A stretch of 64,000 bases of DNA from Crithidia fasciculata (lineage: Eukaryota > Euglenozoa > Kinetoplastea > Trypanosomatida > Trypanosomatidae). The translations under genes were made by a program, and so were the position numbers. Positions 1-9,996 of this stretch are shown here, one piece after another. The first letter of the stretch is position 1, and the number at the start of each line of letters is the position of its first letter. The stretch lies in the NCBI GenBank assembly GCA_000331325.2, contig CM003407.1, forward strand, positions 2,238,501 to 2,302,500. Direction: 5' to 3'. The notes under the pieces were generated by a model. That model saw nothing but the letters and a program-made list of their open reading frames with translations. It had not been told where the DNA came from and did no database searches.

Positions 1-384
1 TTCATTGTTGCGTTTTTCTCAACATCTTTCCGTAGTTCAAAAAAACCGTCAACACAGCAGATGAGATCAGCCGGGTGAATAGAAAAACAAAGTAGGTAGT
101 GAGGAAGAAGCTCCACACGTGCGAAGAAAAATACGCAATAACGAGCGCGCCAAACATCAGGCAACACAGAACAACAAGAACAAGAGAAATAAAAAGGCCG
201 CAAAGGACAAGAGGCACAACGATTTGCTAGGGAAGAAATAGAACACAAACAAAAAAGGAGGCAGCTACGCCCTATTAAACAACGAAATGCGTGAAAGAAC
301 AGGAGGCAGCGTCACGCATCTCATGCAAATACAAGAGTCTATGAACAAGCGGCCCACATTGCCGGGCCAGCACCTGGCACAACG
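1..384. other. gene-free 3' flank
   Basis: This stretch lies downstream of the last minus-strand gene in the window and should hold its 3' UTR and polyadenylation region. It is AT-rich with short A runs. I see no convincing coding sequence, RNA gene or repeat in it. Confidence 0.6.
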
Positions 385-1149
385 TCACTTGCGCTTCTTC
401 GCCGGCGCCACGTCCTCGGCGTGCCCCGCAGCCACCATCATCTGCTCCAGCAGCCACTCCTCCTCCTCCTGACCCATCCCATCGTCTTCGTTCATAAAGA
501 GGTGCTCGTCCTCCTCGTCGTCTTCACTGCCGCCGTCGTCGTGGTGCGGAAGATGGCCGCCACGGCGCCGCCCCTGTGCATCGGGATTCAGCGCATCCGT
601 CTCCTCCAGATAGGCCTCGATGTACGCCAGCTGCTCCGGTGAGAGAGATTGCACCATCAGCTGCGCCGCACGAAGCGCGTGCACGCCCTTGTCCTTGTGC
701 TCGTGATCGTGATGAAGGTACTCGTCGCTCAGCCTGTCAAAGTAGAGGTCCTGAATGTCGAGAGGCATCATCTCCATCAGCATGCCCACCTCCTGTCCTT
801 GCATCTGCTCCAGACAAAGCATCCACTGCTTCGAGAAGTGATGACGGTAGTGTGCCTCGCTGCCATTCGCAGACGGCTCCGCCTCATCTTCCATCTCCTC
901 ATTATTTTCTTCGGCCATGCACGTCTCCGGCGGAGGCAGTGGCGCCGGCACAGAAGCAGCACGCATGAAGGACGGAATGAAGGGAGTCGCCTCTGCTGAA
1001 AAAGTGTAGGTCGGGGAGACGGTGGAGGAGGCGGCGGCGGCTGGCAGGCTGGGTGACGGCGCTGCGTTTGCGGGGGTGGTTGAGGAGGCCGTCGCAGCCG
1101 CCGCTGTGGATGGCTCACTCTGAGAGTGCGCTGCAGCGGTGAAGTTCAT
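385..1149 (-). CDS. Acidic protein with PAM2-like motif, possible poly(A)-binding-protein ligand
   Basis: A 254-residue protein that I cannot assign to a named family. The first 75 residues are Ala/Ser/Pro/Thr-rich and look disordered. Inside them, residues 50-61 read FSAEATPFIPSF, which fits the PAM2 pattern (hydrophobic-x-x-x-Ala-x-x-Phe-x-Pro) used by proteins that bind the MLLE domain of poly(A)-binding protein. Residues 79-93 are very acidic. Residues 100-182 look helical (HFSKQWMLCLEQMQ; SLSPEQLAYIEAYLEE). Another acidic stretch follows at 204-231, and the chain ends in the basic PAKKRK, which could be a nuclear signal. Acidic regions plus PAM2 recall Paip2-like PABP regulators, but no orthology is claimed. 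The start is the only Met that gives the full compositional frame. The coding call is secure; the PABP role is inference from one motif. Confidence 0.8.
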   Translation of the reverse strand: MNFTAAAHSQSEPSTAAAATASSTTPANAAPSPSLPAAAASSTVSPTYTFSAEATPFIPSFMRAASVPAPLPPPETCMAEENNEEMEDEAEPSANGSEAHYRHHFSKQWMLCLEQMQGQEVGMLMEMMPLDIQDLYFDRLSDEYLHHDHEHKDKGVHALRAAQLMVQSLSPEQLAYIEAYLEETDALNPDAQGRRRGGHLPHHDDGGSEDDEEDEHLFMNEDDGMGQEEEEWLLEQMMVAAGHAEDVAPAKKRK

Positions 1150-2969
1150 TTTCTACCGCTTTTTTTCTTTGCTGTTTTGTTAAAAGTTTGAAGGTCCAAA
1201 ATCGAATCGCAGAGGGGATGTGTGTGGAGGACCGGCAAAGAGTTTAGCAATCGGGTGTCCTTCTGATAGTCTATAATGATGTTGCTGTGGAAAAGAGTGT
1301 GTGAAGAATAGTTTCTGCTTTCCTTTTTTTTCAAAGCGAAGAAAGCGTGTAGGTCAACCGAAGAGAGAGGATAAGAAGTGCAGAGAGTCAGCGCCATGCC
1401 CGATAGTTTCGAACTACTTGTCGAGACAAGAAGTGCCGCTTGCACTGCCGGCAAAACTACAAAAGGCTAAAAGCATCACGCACATGTGAAGCAGCGAAAA
1501 ACGTGATAGGCGGATGTGCGTGCGAGACGAAAGAGAGCACGCGGACCGCCTCGTCATCGCTTCCTGTCGAGTTAAACAGCAACATCGAGAAATAGCAAAG
1601 AAAGCTAGCGCTGCGTCGAGCGAAGCACTGCAAAGGGAGTAAAAGCGGTGACCCGCAGGTGCTCCTTCACAAGGTGCGTTCAGGTGCGCTCTCCTCTCTC
1701 CAAGCAACTCGCCGCTGTGCTCAACGAGTCGTGCCATCAGCACCTGACAGGCGACCAATCTTCGTCGCTCACTTCCAAGACGACATAATCTACTTTCCCT
1801 CTTAATTTTTTCTTGTTCTCGTTGATTCAGTCAACAGAGAAAAAAAAAACCTTAGCGGTTACCTACAAAGCAACAGAAAGTTCGTTTGACAAGTCGAGAC
1901 GAAAAAAAAAAAAGCACGGGGGGACGCAAATGAGGTACGCAATCGAAGCAAGAAAACTAGAAGACGCAACGGCACAACAGCAGTCGATGACACGCATAAA
2001 AAGAGAAAACAGATTTCGGGGAGAGCGAGGAAACGAAATAAATAGAGCAACGAAGCAAAACCGGAGGTGAGGTGCTTAACCATGGAGAAGAAGATGGGAG
2101 AGGACAGAGAGGGAAAAAACAGAAATATGTTCGGCGGAGGTTTCTTGCACGCTACGCCCAGCTCTATGTTCCTTTTCGTGTTTCTCAATCAAGGCAAATT
2201 TCTTTGTTCACCAAAAAAAAAGTGGAAAAAGAGCACCATACACATTACACAACACAAACACAAACACTCATCAACGCATTCATGCAACGAAAGTCTTTCA
2301 AGTGAAAGAAAAAAATAATAATAATGAAGAGACGTCCAGCAAGGAACACAACACAAGACACTGGAATGGATACTAATAACAATCGTAACATTACTGAGGT
2401 AGAGGGCATCACAAGCCAAAGGAAAAGAAGCTCAAAAGCAAACACAAACTACAATAAAAAAAAAATTAGAGAGATAGTTGCTGCTTCTCTTGTGCGAAGT
2501 ACATCCAACGGAAGCACAACGCCGACGCCATTGGCTCCGCCATACCAATCCCCAAATGAGAGGGGAGACAAAAAACAAACGGACAAGCACAACAAAAATA
2601 AAGAAGAAGATCACAACAAAGAAAAACCGTTGAAGTCAATAGAAATTGACTTGTACAACGTTAATGTCGGGGAGAGAGAAGGGGTAAAGGCGACGACCTC
2701 CATCGCAAACTGCGTAAATTTTTTTTCTTTTTGGTTTGTTTCCGAAGTACAGGGCGTGAGGGAAGGAGGGGGTGATGGGAAGGTGCCCGCCACTACGCAG
2801 CGGCGCACTGCACCTCTTTTTTTGTTTGTTTGTTTGTTTTTTGTTTTTTCCACATGTTTACTTACGGCGCTTTGCAATTTCGATTAGTGAGGGTGAAGTT
2901 TAGTGAGGGGTGAGGAGGAGGAATAAGGAGGAGCGGCGGTGATGACGCTCTCTCTCTCTTTCTCTTTTT
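1150..2969. other. intergenic spacer, about 1.8 kb
   Basis: Spacer between the PAM2-like gene and the histidine phosphatase gene. It is AT-rich with many A runs, a short AAT repeat near 2312-2323 and a TTTG repeat near 2820-2840. A pyrimidine-rich stretch at about 2948-2970 lies at the 3' end of the upstream gene. The open frames here are short, low-complexity and lack gene-like composition. It probably holds UTRs and processing signals. Confidence 0.55.
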
Positions 2970-5921
2970 TCAGCACCAGTCGATGACGGGGTCGATGCGT
3001 GTCTCATCCCACACGCCGCGGATGACGTTAACACTGGCGAAGAACAGCGTGAACACCAGTCCCAGAGCGGTGCTGTAGAGGCGAAACAAGGAATGGAACG
3101 CCAGCACAGGGTCGACGCCGTCCGTCATCGCCAAGACGAAGCTGATAAGAAAGAGCGCAAACAGCTTCGCCGCCGTCACTGCTAGGTGGCGTGCGCACAT
3201 CACCAACAACTGTCCCGTGCTGCGGCGCGACACGGGTGTTGTGGCCGCTGTCGTCGACTCGTCGTCGCCTGCCGCCTGCGTGCTTCCCGCTTGCCACACC
3301 ATCGAACTCTCGTAGTGGCGTCCGCTAGTGGCCACGTCTGCGAAGTGATGAAACGGCGTCTCCTCTCCCTCGTGCGGCTCAATGACCGTTTGGCCCAGCT
3401 GAGCCTGCCTACTCGACGCGCGTGCAGCAGGTGCGTCTGCATCACCCTCCCACCGCAGCTGCTCCATTGCCCGGCGCACACCCCGTACGCGCTGCCACGC
3501 CACCCGGCAGGAAAGCGCCAGCACAACACCGAGCGCGATCTCCCACGCAATGGTCACCACACAGTATACCGCCATGGTGTACCGCGCACGAAAGACGATG
3601 ATTTGCACAATGGGAATACCGAGGCACACGAGGCGCATCAGCAAGGAAACACCGGTGGCCCTGCCCAGCACCTTGTGCCGGTCAATGCGCCGTGCGAAAT
3701 CGGGTGCGGCGCTGCTGTAGCTGTCATCGCCGGCGTCTGGCGCTGCAGCAGCTGCTGCGGCTGTGTTCCACGGCTGCACCGAAGTGGCGCTGTCGTCGAA
3801 GCTCGCGTTATTAGTGTGCGAGGGCGACGGCACGGCGCCGTACAAGGCATGTGTGGTACTGACAGACACGGCAGATGGTGGCACGGCTGGCGAGACGAGC
3901 GCGCTGCTGTTGCGCGAGAGCGTCCGGGACGCCTGTGCGGTCGATGCGGTGAGTGGCGGCCCATCGGACGCCTCCGTACTCACTACTTGGATAACAGGAC
4001 TAAGAGCGGCGGTGTTCGTCACCGAAGAAAATCCCACCGGCGGCTCCTGTACGACGCGCACAGTGGCTGACGCCTTCTCACGTGCCGCGACTGCGGAAAA
4101 GAAGCTGATCGAGGTTGCCTTGGACTTCACCCACGAGTTGATGCTTGGGTCCGCCGTGAGGCCGCCGTAACTGCTCATGCCCAGCGCCGACCCCTCCAGC
4201 GTGGCTGCTACGTCCATCGTCTTGGTTGGCACACTGCCCTCGCTGTCGCTACACGGCGATGTCGCTGCCGGAGGCTGCCACGTCAGACCCACGCCTCTCT
4301 CCCTCCCCTCGCCCCCCTCCTTTCCCTCCCCGCCCTCTCTTTCCCTCACGCCTCCGTCATCGTCACCCCCGCTCTCGTCAACTTCTTCTTCGGAGCCGCC
4401 GCCACCGCTGCTGGACGAGCTGCTGTGCCCTCGACGGGAATGCGTCGCATCCTCCGCCGTCGTTAAGACTGGGTCGCTCGAAGACTGCGCGGGTGTTCCG
4501 GCGGGCACACGGATCCTTTCACAGTCTTCGCCAGCTTTTGGGTGGTGCCGAGCCGCGTGCACGCCACCCACGTTCGCCGTGCGGTTCGGCGTATTCGCAC
4601 TACCCGTCGCCCCATTGCCCACGCCCGTCCCGTTGGCGCCGTTGCTGCCGGTGCTGCTGGCGCTCGCGCTGGTGCCACGCCGCGAACGTGCCGCGTGCAG
4701 ATGCGGCGGCGTCTGAAGAGACGGGTGCACCTGCGTCGGCGGCAGCGCGTTGTGCGACGGGGTCGCCTCCGTGAAAGCGTTCAGCGCCGCCACTCGCGGC
4801 TGAAAACGTCGTGGGGGCAGACGCGACGTGCGGGACTTCATGCGGCTACCGGCGTAGCTGGACGGTTGGGCGTCCTCCGCCACGTCGTCGTCAAGCGCCT
4901 CGCCCTCGTCGTCGTCCCCGTCGTTGAAGTCGTCGACATCCTCGTCTGCGCTGTCAACTTGATTGTGGTTCGCCCTAGCGCCATCGCCATTCCTCGCGGC
5001 AGCAGACGCCGCAGCCGCTATGGCTGCCTCGCGTTCCATCTCCAGCGCTCGTAGAATTAGATCTTGCGGCTCGCCGTCGATGCCCTCTACAAACCAATTG
5101 ACCCCTGCCGACTCATCCAGGTGGTAGACGTGGTTGCCCACGCCGTAGCGGCGCATGATGATGAAGGACAAGAAGTCCGCCTCGTACACCACGCGGGCGG
5201 GGTAGAAGTAGGAGAGCACAGCACTGATGGCGTCGCCGTGCGTGACGAGGATGACGTCACGGGGCTTCCCGCTCATCGTCGTGCTCGCCAGCGCGCTGTC
5301 CTGCTGCGCAGGCGCAACCGCAGCAGCCAGTGCGCCTCTGGTCCCGACGCTGGCGCGCCTCGTCACGGCTGCAGGACAGACTAAAGTAGAAGACGTCTGC
5401 GACTCGTCGCGCGCGCTGATAGAGCCGTCCGCGGAGCTGCCCTGCGAGATTGCACCGCCGTAGACGTCGCCGTTGCGCAGGAAGTTGGCCACGTAGCGCT
5501 GCGTCGCCGTCTCGAGCGACTCGCCCCACATGGGCAGGCCGCCAACGGACCGCATGGCGTGGTTCGGCTGCAGCTGCGGGGCACGGCCTGTCTTGATGCG
5601 ACTGGGGCCGAAGACCTCACACAGCGTGTTGTCAATCACCATGGCATGGTCGGCCCCAACGCCGTGGAACTGCAGGGCCTCGGCCGTCTGCATCGTGCGC
5701 AGAAACGGGGACACAACAAGAATGGCAGCCCTTGCTTCGTCTTGTCCAAGGTAGTGCTTCAGGCGGGCGGCTGAGCCTGCAACGGCGGCCACGCCGTCCT
5801 CGGTGAGCGGGGGGTTCGACTCGGCAGGAGCATCGGGGTGGTTGTCGCGGCGCTCCCCATGGCGGAAGACGACGACGCGCTGCGAGAGAAACGGGTACGC
5901 CGCGCCTTGTTGTGTTGGCAT
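2970..5921 (-). CDS. Membrane-anchored histidine phosphatase (phosphoglycerate-mutase-like)
   Basis: A 983-residue protein with a histidine phosphatase domain at its N-terminus. The catalytic RHGER is at residues 20-24 (phospho-acceptor His21), SPFLRTMQ at 71-78 supplies the usual second arginine, CEVFG follows at 101-105, and the second histidine is in LVTHGD with H228. The RHGERxD form resembles the UBASH3/PGM-like branch more than glycolytic mutases. Roughly residues 300-750 are low-complexity Ser/Ala/Gly/Glu-rich sequence with acidic runs, probably disordered. The C-terminus has about four hydrophobic segments in two pairs (about 758-777 and 782-805; about 905-935 and 948-967), so the enzyme is likely anchored with its tail in a membrane. 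The substrate cannot be told from sequence. The catalytic set appears complete. The phosphatase fold is near certain; the topology is inferred. Confidence 0.85.
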   Translation of the reverse strand: MPTQQGAAYPFLSQRVVVFRHGERRDNHPDAPAESNPPLTEDGVAAVAGSAARLKHYLGQDEARAAILVVSPFLRTMQTAEALQFHGVGADHAMVIDNTLCEVFGPSRIKTGRAPQLQPNHAMRSVGGLPMWGESLETATQRYVANFLRNGDVYGGAISQGSSADGSISARDESQTSSTLVCPAAVTRRASVGTRGALAAAVAPAQQDSALASTTMSGKPRDVILVTHGDAISAVLSYFYPARVVYEADFLSFIIMRRYGVGNHVYHLDESAGVNWFVEGIDGEPQDLILRALEMEREAAIAAAASAAARNGDGARANHNQVDSADEDVDDFNDGDDDEGEALDDDVAEDAQPSSYAGSRMKSRTSRLPPRRFQPRVAALNAFTEATPSHNALPPTQVHPSLQTPPHLHAARSRRGTSASASSTGSNGANGTGVGNGATGSANTPNRTANVGGVHAARHHPKAGEDCERIRVPAGTPAQSSSDPVLTTAEDATHSRRGHSSSSSSGGGGSEEEVDESGGDDDGGVREREGGEGKEGGEGRERGVGLTWQPPAATSPCSDSEGSVPTKTMDVAATLEGSALGMSSYGGLTADPSINSWVKSKATSISFFSAVAAREKASATVRVVQEPPVGFSSVTNTAALSPVIQVVSTEASDGPPLTASTAQASRTLSRNSSALVSPAVPPSAVSVSTTHALYGAVPSPSHTNNASFDDSATSVQPWNTAAAAAAAPDAGDDSYSSAAPDFARRIDRHKVLGRATGVSLLMRLVCLGIPIVQIIVFRARYTMAVYCVVTIAWEIALGVVLALSCRVAWQRVRGVRRAMEQLRWEGDADAPAARASSRQAQLGQTVIEPHEGEETPFHHFADVATSGRHYESSMVWQAGSTQAAGDDESTTAATTPVSRRSTGQLLVMCARHLAVTAAKLFALFLISFVLAMTDGVDPVLAFHSLFRLYSTALGLVFTLFFASVNVIRGVWDETRIDPVIDWC

Positions 5922-7824
5922 GGCTTCGCGCGTGCGTGTGTTTTTGTCTGTGTAATCGTCAAAATCGATTGCGGGAGTCTACTCTGCGCGCGTGTGTTAC
6001 GCGCACCTCGCCTTACACTCTTGTTTCTTGTGTTGGCAAAAAAAAAATGTTGCGACTACTCGCAACAATAGCAAGTACGGAAAGCACCACAACTACAATA
6101 GCAGCGTGAGAAGAAAAGAGAAAAAAAAAACGCAAGCGTCGTAACTGTATCCCAAAAACGGCGAAAACAAAATTTACCACTGCGCGCACCACAATAAATA
6201 TATTATTTCGCCTCGTCAACGATCAAGTATCGTTGTTGTTGTTTTTTCCTTTTTGCACTTCCCGGTGTGCCTCCTTACCCAACCGACCCTTGTGTGTATT
6301 TTTCCCCTCTTTTGCAACTTTTGTTTAAAATTGTTGAAATCGTTCTCTGCTTAATGAGAGGTCTTTTTTTTTTTTTGGATAGGTTTTGCTGGAGAGGCGG
6401 CGCGCAGCGGCGGGCCGCTTCAGCGGAAATGGTAAGAGAGAAAGAGGAGCGCAACCTCTTGTTATAGAACCAGCAGCGGAGTTTCACGAACTGCTTGTGT
6501 GTGCGTGTGGGTTTGGTTGCATGTACGGTCCAAGAAAAGAGCAGAGGCAATGAGGCTGGGAAAGAAGTGGAAGGGGCATGCGTGTCCTCAAATGAAAAAA
6601 AGGAGGAAAAATACTATCAAATCGTTCAGCACACACACCGAATACCAGCTTCCTTTAGCCGCTCTTCACAACGGCGCAGCACATAGGAAGAAGATAAGGG
6701 AATGGGAACGAAATCGTGCAGAGAAGCTCGCAGGAAGCGTGCCTCCGCGGAAGCAGCGCATTGGCAAGAGTTTAGTGAATGCGGCCTTGGTAATGTCAGA
6801 GAGAGAGGCCCAACAGTCAATTGTCCCTGGAAACACCCACAAAGCCGCTTAAATTAAAGGGAAACACGACGGAGCAAACACCACTGCAGCAGCAACGTCA
6901 GAGGTGTTATATTCAAAAGCGTAAAAACAGCTTTTGCTTACACGGCTCTTAGCCTTGTGATGTTTTTTTTTTTGGTTTTTTCGTTTTTGTTTAGTGTTGC
7001 GTGTTTAGTGACAGAGGTGCGCGGCGGGAGTTCCAGCTCTGCCGTCCCTCTCCCCTGAACCGTTCTCTTTTCTTCCGCTTATGACTCAAAGATACCCCAC
7101 AACACACGAACGCACGGCACATACCCAAAAAAAAAAAAGACAGCCACCACTTGTAATGAAAATGAAAATGAAAAAGAAGAGGATTGAAAAGAAGAGCGTA
7201 CAACAGATATCAGACGATGCATGCGCGCTTTGTGTGTGTGTCAAAAAATATAAAAGATGTATATGTGTGCAGTAGCCGATAAGAACAATATTTAGATCAC
7301 AAAGAACACACCACAAGGAAAAAAGAAGCAGGTAGTCTTGCTAACCGCTCTTTTTCCAGACGCTAACAAACAACAACCACGGCGATAGCGACAATGACAA
7401 GAAGGGCTGCTCGCTTGCACTCTGGAAATGCCATGCAAAGACGCAGTGACAAAAAAAAAAAGCCAGCTATCAACGGCGACGACGCGACTTTACCAGATCA
7501 CAGATTTTTTTTGTTATTTAGAGTTTAAGGTCAACAGAAACAAGACAAAAGAAATGTTCAAATATCAATCCAAATACACGACCAAAAGCGGAGCAGCTCT
7601 TCCGTGGCGACACAATAATCAAAAAAAGTAGCGATGGCGCTCCTGCTGCACGATGGCAGAAGCAGAAAAAGAAACGGATAGGTGTGTTTCTGTGAACAGT
7701 GGCTTACCTCGGCACCAGCAGTAAGCAAGAAAGAAAGAACGCCCCGAAGAAAAAGTACTTTAGCGCTCCTTTTTCCTCTGCATTCAGAAACACAGCCGCG
7801 CGGTTCCTTTTCGCAAACCTCCCG
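5922..7824. other. intergenic spacer, about 1.9 kb
   Basis: Gene-free AT-rich spacer with A and T homopolymers, a TGTTGT run near 6232-6242 and repeated AATGAA units near 7156-7173. I find no open frame with convincing composition and no tRNA-like structure by eye. It should contain the 5' UTR of the histidine phosphatase and the 3' UTR of the RRM protein. Confidence 0.55.
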
Positions 7825-9996
7825 CTAGTACGGTGGAGGCAGCGGCGGGGGAGGCACGGCGTCGTCCCTGTGCTCCTCTCCGGGCAGGTAGGGCGGCGGC
7901 AGCGCGTAGGCCGGCAGGTTCACCGGAACACCACCATGCATGAGCTGCGTCGACCGCGGCGTCGGGCGGTAGTCGGCCGGCGGGCTCAACGCATTGCCAT
8001 ACGCCGGTGGCGGCAGCGGAGGCGGCAGCATCGAGCCCGGGCCACCCGGTCCGTCCTGCAGCCCGCCGTTGAAGCCGTAGAGCATGTCCGGCTTCGGCGC
8101 AGGCGAGGGGTGGTACTCGGGCGACGTAGCAGAAAGCTGAAAATGCGGCACAAACTCCTTCGCCGAGGCGTTCATGTGTGTCGGGCCGTGCGAGGACGAC
8201 GCCGAGCCCACGCTGAGGCTCGTCTCGTGATCGCCGTTGTTGCCAGCGGCAGCGGAGGCAGCAGCGTTCGTCGCCTTCGACAGCGCGATGGGGGCAGAGG
8301 AGGCGTACGCGGCGGCATGCGGGGCATCCGTCGTCGAGGGCACCGCGGTTGCTGCGTGCGCACGAGCGGCGATGGCACTCGCGATTGCCGCCGACGCGTT
8401 CACCGGGCGAGAGGCGGATAAAGAAGGCGGAGCCGCGGTGCTCGACGGCAGCGGCGGCGGTGGTGGCGCTGCTGCTGATCCCGCAGCCGCCGTCGCGGGC
8501 CGCGCCGCCGAGGTGGGCACGTTGGCCTGCGTCGCGGCGGCGGTGGACGCGGGAGCGGCGGAGGCAACGCGGGGTTGCGGCTGCGTCTTCTCCGCTGCTG
8601 CGCCACCGCTGGAGGGCTTGGCCGCCGCCGCAGCGTGGTCGACAGCGCGAGTGGCCGGGCTGGTGCTCGGTGAGGTCGACGCACCTCCACTCTTGCCGTT
8701 GGTACTGCTGCCGTTGGGATGACTAGCCGCCAGTTTGGGAGAGCTGCCGGTGGCCGTGGCGGGTGCGGCTGCCGGACGCTCCGGCTTCACCTCGTGACCG
8801 CGGCGGGAGTTGGAGATGTAAGGCGGCGACACCTGCACCCGCAGCGTGCAGCCACGCGTGTTCTTGCCATCCACGTCGAGGGCCTTGCGCGTGGCCTCGA
8901 GGTTCGCAAAGGTGAGAAAGGCACGGCGGCGGTGCGTCGGGGCGTCGTCCTCGACAAACTCCGACGCAACGATCGGCAGCGTGTCGAAGAAGGTGAGAAT
9001 CTCCCGCAGCGTGGCGCCGTCGTACAGGTTGTAGACGACGACGGTGTTCATGGTGTGGGGCAGGTGGGCCCAGTGGCGCTCCACCTCCGCCCAGTGCTGG
9101 TCCCGCAGCTTGCGCAGCGCCGAGTCCTCGAGCGAGGGCACCGAGACAAGGGGCGAGACAGGGCGGAGGATAAAGGGAAGCAGGTCGCCCTCGTCGTCCG
9201 AGTCTTCGTCCTCGTACTTTTCGAGGAGGTCGCACGCGTCCTGCGAGGACGGCATCACAATCACACCGCCGTCCTGCCGGCGCTGCTCGTCGAGGAAGCG
9301 CAGGTCGAACGCCTCCCACCCGCTGAAGTCCTGAAACTCGCGCAGCGCCTCCTTCGCGTCCCAGTCTTTGTGAAAACGGATCCCGACAAGGTGACTGTGC
9401 GTCGCGAGGCTGAGGCCGTAGTCCAGCATCAAGTAGAAGCCAAGACCGTGCACGTCTTCTAGCGAACTGTCGGAGGCAAACTCAGCGTAGTCAATAAAGC
9501 TCGCCTCGAACTCGTTGGCGGAGGCAGTGCCGTTGCCATTTGCGGCTGCGCTGTCCTCCGAGTTGGCAGCACTAGCAGCCGCAGCACCCGCTTCCAGTGA
9601 AGAAGAGGCGGCTGTCGTTGTGGAATGCCAGCGCTTCGCCTTCGCCGCCGGCTCCACCTGCAGGCACTCCAGAATCTCCTTCACGTGAAGGGCACCAGGG
9701 AGGAAGTCGGCGTAGCGCAGCAGCGGCATCACCGCCGTCCCGCTCAGCACCGACTCGGTCTTGCTGTGGGCACAGTCCAAACCGAAGCGCGTCGCGCAGA
9801 GGGACAGCAGCTTGCGAAAGGTCGGCGCGAAGACGGGGAAGTGGATGCGGAAAGGGCGACGCACACCGACCTCGTTGACGCAGAGGACGACATCGTACTC
9901 GATACCGAGCAGGAACCGCAGAGAGGAAGGAACGCTGAGGGCCTTCAGCTCGAGTGAGTCCAGCCCGTACTGATTCAAGTCTCCTGTCGTTCTCAT
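7825..9996 (-). CDS. RRM-type RNA-binding protein with tandem PAM2-like motifs
   Basis: A 723-residue protein. Residues 316-390 form an RNA recognition motif with RNP2-like VVVYNL (319-324) and RNP1-like RRAFLTFA (357-364). The roughly 300 residues before it are globular-looking but unrecognised. After the RRM comes a long Ala/Ser/Pro-rich, probably disordered tail. Within it residues 608-619, MNASAKEFVPHF, match the PAM2 consensus very well, and directly after it residues 621-630, LSATSPEYHP, form a weaker second copy. The last 70 residues are proline-rich (PPPLPPP repeats). PAM2 motifs bind the MLLE domain of poly(A)-binding protein, so this is likely a cytoplasmic mRNA regulator that brings PABP to its targets. 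In these organisms gene expression is controlled mostly after transcription, which makes this plausible. The target RNA is unknown. Confidence 0.85.
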   Translation of the reverse strand: MRTTGDLNQYGLDSLELKALSVPSSLRFLLGIEYDVVLCVNEVGVRRPFRIHFPVFAPTFRKLLSLCATRFGLDCAHSKTESVLSGTAVMPLLRYADFLPGALHVKEILECLQVEPAAKAKRWHSTTTAASSSLEAGAAAASAANSEDSAAANGNGTASANEFEASFIDYAEFASDSSLEDVHGLGFYLMLDYGLSLATHSHLVGIRFHKDWDAKEALREFQDFSGWEAFDLRFLDEQRRQDGGVIVMPSSQDACDLLEKYEDEDSDDEGDLLPFILRPVSPLVSVPSLEDSALRKLRDQHWAEVERHWAHLPHTMNTVVVYNLYDGATLREILTFFDTLPIVASEFVEDDAPTHRRRAFLTFANLEATRKALDVDGKNTRGCTLRVQVSPPYISNSRRGHEVKPERPAAAPATATGSSPKLAASHPNGSSTNGKSGGASTSPSTSPATRAVDHAAAAAKPSSGGAAAEKTQPQPRVASAAPASTAAATQANVPTSAARPATAAAGSAAAPPPPPLPSSTAAPPSLSASRPVNASAAIASAIAARAHAATAVPSTTDAPHAAAYASSAPIALSKATNAAASAAAGNNGDHETSLSVGSASSSHGPTHMNASAKEFVPHFQLSATSPEYHPSPAPKPDMLYGFNGGLQDGPGGPGSMLPPPLPPPAYGNALSPPADYRPTPRSTQLMHGGVPVNLPAYALPPPYLPGEEHRDDAVPPPPLPPPY

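Noticed and set aside
1414-1758. 114-codon minus-strand frame between the first two genes
   Set aside because: Cys/Ser/Leu-rich, no family features, and positioned where a 5' UTR and splice region are expected.
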